The notes under the pieces are model-generated. The model saw nothing but the letters and a program-made list of their open reading frames with translations, did not search any database and was not told the DNA's origin. From NCBI GenBank assembly GCA_019426215.1, contig CM033396.1, positions 22,893,101 through 22,957,100 on the forward strand: 64,000 bases of DNA. The letters run 5' to 3'. The translations under genes were made by a program, and so were the position numbers. This DNA comes from Buddleja alternifolia. Lineage: Eukaryota; Streptophyta; Magnoliopsida; Lamiales; Scrophulariaceae. Position 1 is the first letter of the stretch; every line of letters begins with the position of its first letter. This document shows positions 60,831-64,000 of the stretch, in pieces.

Positions 60831-61263
60831 AATGATGTCAAGACCTTAACTATTTTATAGTTCAAGATCTAGAAGATTGACAAAGATTAGATAAATTTAG
60901 CGTTTAAACAGTTAGAAAGGTTAGCTATAAGTTAGCACAAATAGCAAGAAACAAGGTGTTTCAGCAAAACTCATTTATCTATAGATAAACACTTAAGTAC
61001 CAATGAGTATAAGAAGAAACATTCATAAAGCGCTTAAAAGATAAACAGTAAGAGTCTAGTGCTTTCTTCTTGTGGAATAGGGTTTCGATTTACTTGCTTC
61101 CTTTTCTTGCTTAGCGAGCATCTCTGCAAACTTCCATAGATTGTTATTGGTGTCTACCATCTTTTTATGCGTATCATTGGAGTATTGTTTATTACCCATA
61201 TTTTTGGCCAATTGCTCAAAACTATACAGACGCTTGTTCCAAACTGAAGGATCAACTCCAAGT
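60831..61263 (-). other. 3' untranslated region of SIRE-like 2
   Basis: Non-coding stretch between the extra ORF and the polypurine tract. No structured feature was recognised. Confidence 0.6.
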
Positions 61264-63948
61264 TCACATAGGAGTCACTGGAGCTCGGCGAGTTGTAGGA
61301 TACGCCGGAACAAACACTGCAAAAGGAGGGATGCCTAGCTCTTCAAGAAGTTCCACAGAGAAGTCAAGAATTGGGAATCCCTTGTAGAAACATGGTTTTT
61401 GTTTCTTGAGGACGGCTTGCTGGATAGCTGAAATGGTACTCTGGAGCTCTTCCCAGTGCTTGTCTTCAGAGCTTTGAATGCTCTTGGACTTGTCTTTTCC
61501 CTTTTCTCCCTTCTTGACATCATCAAGAGAATTTTGAATTTTGGCCATGTCTTTCCGAAGGAGCTTGACTTCTTCTACTAAGAGCGCTACCTTCTTAGAA
61601 ATACTTTGACTAACCAAATTTGTTTCATTGTGTCACTCAGTATCCCCAGAAGCATTCTGGGCTAGCGATCGGTTGAATTTTTCAGATAGTTCAATAATCA
61701 GCTGGACCATAGTATCAAGCATTTGTGCTTGATTTCTCATATCAATAACCCTTGTTCTGTCCACTTCTTGAGATTTTTCTTCTATCCGAGAGCACTAACC
61801 CTAAATCTCAACAAGAGAGTTTTTTACTACTTTTTTGAAGTCTTTGACTTCTGGATCACTCTCAGAATTGGAACTGTCGCTTGAGGAATATTGCTTAAGC
61901 GACATAGAAATCTTCCAAAGTCATTGAAGCCTTACCTTTAGCTTTGTCTCAGATGATAGGTTCCTCTAGATCAGCGACATCTTCAATGGCTTGGTCCATA
62001 GATTGAGTTGCAGTATCAATTTACGCAACTTGAAGATCAAGTGGTTCTTCATCAACTGGAACACTTGGAGCATATTGTATTGTAGCGTTTACTGTAGTTG
62101 AAGTTTCTTCCACTTGCATTTTTCGTAATTTCCATAGAAGGAGGAGGTCTAGGAATAGGGACGGCCCAGATTGGGTCAATCGCTTCGAAAACATGTCTTG
62201 GACTTAGGTAGAATGATCTTGGGATAAAGAATAAAGTGTCTTCGTGCTATTTGGTACTGAACACTAGATCAGCGTCTTCTGGGATCACTACACCAGACGT
62301 GTAACAATTGACGAAGTCCATTCAAAATGGCATCAGCACTTGATCCACTGGCCAAATCAAAGATAGAATCTGGACCACGCTGATGTTCTCTTCACAGAAT
62401 AAAACAGCATGAAGATTATAGCCTCTGAATTCACTGAAACTAAGGTGATGGTTGAAGGGGATATCCAACGGCTGTACGTTTTCAATTATAGCACGCCTGT
62501 CTCTATAGAATTCTGCATGCTCATGAGTTAGTCTCATATGACCGGTACTTGGCACTGGGGTTGCATCTCGCTTAATTAGGCAGGAATCTTCATTAAGATA
62601 AGAAGGATATCCTCTGATGAACCTTGAAAGTTCCCTTCTGATGTATCACTCAATGCCTTGACGATAATACGACAAATTTGCAATACTGCCCACTGGCTCT
62701 AACTGTTGCAGGAGAACAAAATGGCATAACCCCTTTGTCTGTATAAGATCCCAAACTAGAAAAGAAACAGACAGCGAAGCATTTCTTCAAGCGTATGAAA
62801 GTTCAAAACATACTCTTCTGCCCATATGAATATATCAATCATCCAACGTCTTCTGAGTTTCTCAGCAACAAGTTTGTCTTTCTTGGCTTCGACCAACTTC
62901 TTAAATCTTTCTCTATCATGATCATAGTCATCATCCCAGACTCGAGCAAGATACTCTCTAGCTTCATCTTCTACCCAGGAATTAATGGGATTAGGACGTT
63001 GAGCGATAAGTGGTCCTTTTCCCTTCCACAACTTGAGAGGTCTTAGAGAGAGAGAGAGCATTCTGAGGGGATCGAACAATCTTTGGCTTGACTGAGTACC
63101 CAATTGCATTAAGCATATCCTCATCGGGGTCCTTGAGCCATCCAGTGATATTGGGATTTTTAAGCACAACCTTGTTCTGGCGCAAAGAATAGAACGTTTC
63201 TTCAGAATGGCCAGAAAGGTTGAAATGCTCAACTTCAAAATCAGCGACATTGACAGCAGGATGCCGAATATATCCCAACCGCAATTTCAGACGCTTCTTG
63301 GTATGAAGACCTAGATCAGCCAGCGCCTCGAATACTGCGAATTTTTTGGCGTCTGAAAGAAGAGGATTGTGGAGAGTTTCTTGGAAGGTCTTCTCCATAT
63401 CAACCATCTGAAAGAAGTTATTTTCTCTCCAGGCATAATAGAATCCAACTTCTAGATCATAGCCTCTAGCAAAGAAATTGATAATACGAGAAGGAGGAGG
63501 AGGAGTTGGTTGTTGGATGACGGGGGCCACTTCTATCGACCGTTCAGCAATCACAGATGCTTCCTGGGCTGTAGAGGTCTCAGCGTCAGGAATAGCATGT
63601 GCAACTCTTTTGCAATTTCCACGACCGATGTCAGATTGACATCTAACTCCATATCAACCTCTAGAGGGGTTGCTTCAGCAATAGTTAGAATTGGAGAAGC
63701 TTCAGTATCCTCCATAATTGGAGCTGAAACATGCAAGCGTTTGAGAAGAAAGTAGAAATTTAAAAGAAAAAACATAAACGCTTACCCTGAGGACTTTCAA
63801 CAGTCTCAGTCTCTTGGACTTCAGGAACAGATTGTTCCTTTACCTCAGGCTCCAACAAAACTTCATCATTAAGGGTGATGAGAGAGGTGAGGAGAGTAGC
63901 AAGAATAGGAATATTTCGTTCCTCTAAAGTGTCTAATACTACTTTCAT
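61264..63948 (-). pseudogene. Decayed extra ORF between pol and 3' LTR of SIRE-like 2
   Basis: A former long minus-strand ORF survives as pieces 63948-63760, 63775-63551, 63554-62991, about 62990-62756, 62555-62322 and 61617-61264, separated by frameshifts and stops. The start is proline/acid-rich. The middle has HNPLLSDAKKFAVFEALADL and INSWVEDEAREYLARVWDDD. The last piece has a heptad-like lysine/leucine helix (LVEEVKLLRKDMAKIQNSLD). In sireviruses an envelope-like ORF occupies this position. No clear signal peptide or transmembrane helix was seen in the surviving pieces, so envelope function is not supported by sequence alone. It could instead be another plant-transposon accessory protein. 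Confidence 0.6.
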
Positions 63949-64000
63949 TCCTGCTTTCCTAAGAGCTGAAATAATTTATCCTAGCGTTAGATGAAAGAAA

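Larger units (their letters stand above)
57572..64000 (-). mobile_element. SIRE-like Ty1/copia element 2 (3' end)
   Basis: On the minus strand this comprises a decayed extra ORF region, a polypurine tract and the 3' LTR. The LTR (57572-57871 plus 59622-60817, 1496 bp without insert) is related to the SIRE-like A LTR. Pol and the 5' LTR should lie beyond 64000. It inserted into the RT of Angela fragment D. Confidence 0.8.

Overview
This is a nuclear plant (flowering plant, probably eudicot) window. It holds two intron-containing host genes inside a thick layer of nested retrotransposons. The evidence is GT-AG introns, strongly AT-rich spacers, plant-type Athila, Angela-like and SIRE-like LTR retrotransposons, an L1-type LINE, hAT-type non-autonomous elements and Helitron-like ends. 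I see no prokaryotic gene organisation, CRISPR array, rRNA or tRNA gene.

Layout. 1-4569: the 5' part of a minus-strand Athila-like (Ty3/gypsy) element, copy 1, with gag and protease but no polymerase in view. Its LTR is inserted in the RNase H region of a minus-strand SIRE-like copia element (4570-11242, complete 5' LTR). 11243-15258: a plus-strand copia-type 3' end with LTR, followed by a truncated Angela-type LTR. 15259-16312: an unexplained dispersed direct repeat of about 390 bp. 17741-19655: remnant of an L1-type LINE. 20328-25153: a complete plus-strand LTR element with a perfect 5-bp target duplication and no recognisable pol, carrying two minisatellites and a perfect hairpin next to its polypurine tract. 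25574-29118: two Helitron-like units, the second carrying a hAT-type insertion.

The gene island is 29259-38592, both genes on the minus strand. The first is a five-exon O-fucosyltransferase-family (GT106-type) gene encoding 551 residues. The second is a six-exon adenylate kinase gene encoding 242 residues. Both reconstruct with intact reading frames and canonical splice sites. The kinase gene carries a hAT-type element in intron 5 and a 312-bp Helitron-like element in intron 3, an intron that would otherwise be about 81 bp.

39744-64000 is again nested retrotransposons: an Angela-type 3' LTR (copy B); a nearly full Angela-type copia (copy C, 41550-51413) whose integrase is split by a hAT-type element with an 8-bp target duplication; a truncated Athila-like element with polymerase (copy 2, 51414-56461); an Angela RT/RNase H fragment (copy D); and the 3' end of a second SIRE-like element. 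The LTR of that last element contains an Angela-type solo LTR, and a decayed extra ORF lies between pol (outside the window) and the LTR.

Nearly all retroelement coding sequence is broken, so these are relics. Only the two host genes look functional. Lineage names (Athila, Angela, SIRE) rest on motifs, primer-binding sites and layout, not on a database search. No gene system that is clearly new was found. The strongest leads are the pol-less LTR element with its hairpin and minisatellites, the transposons packed into the kinase introns, the stop codon shared by two Athila gag copies, and the mismatched flanks of Angela copy C.
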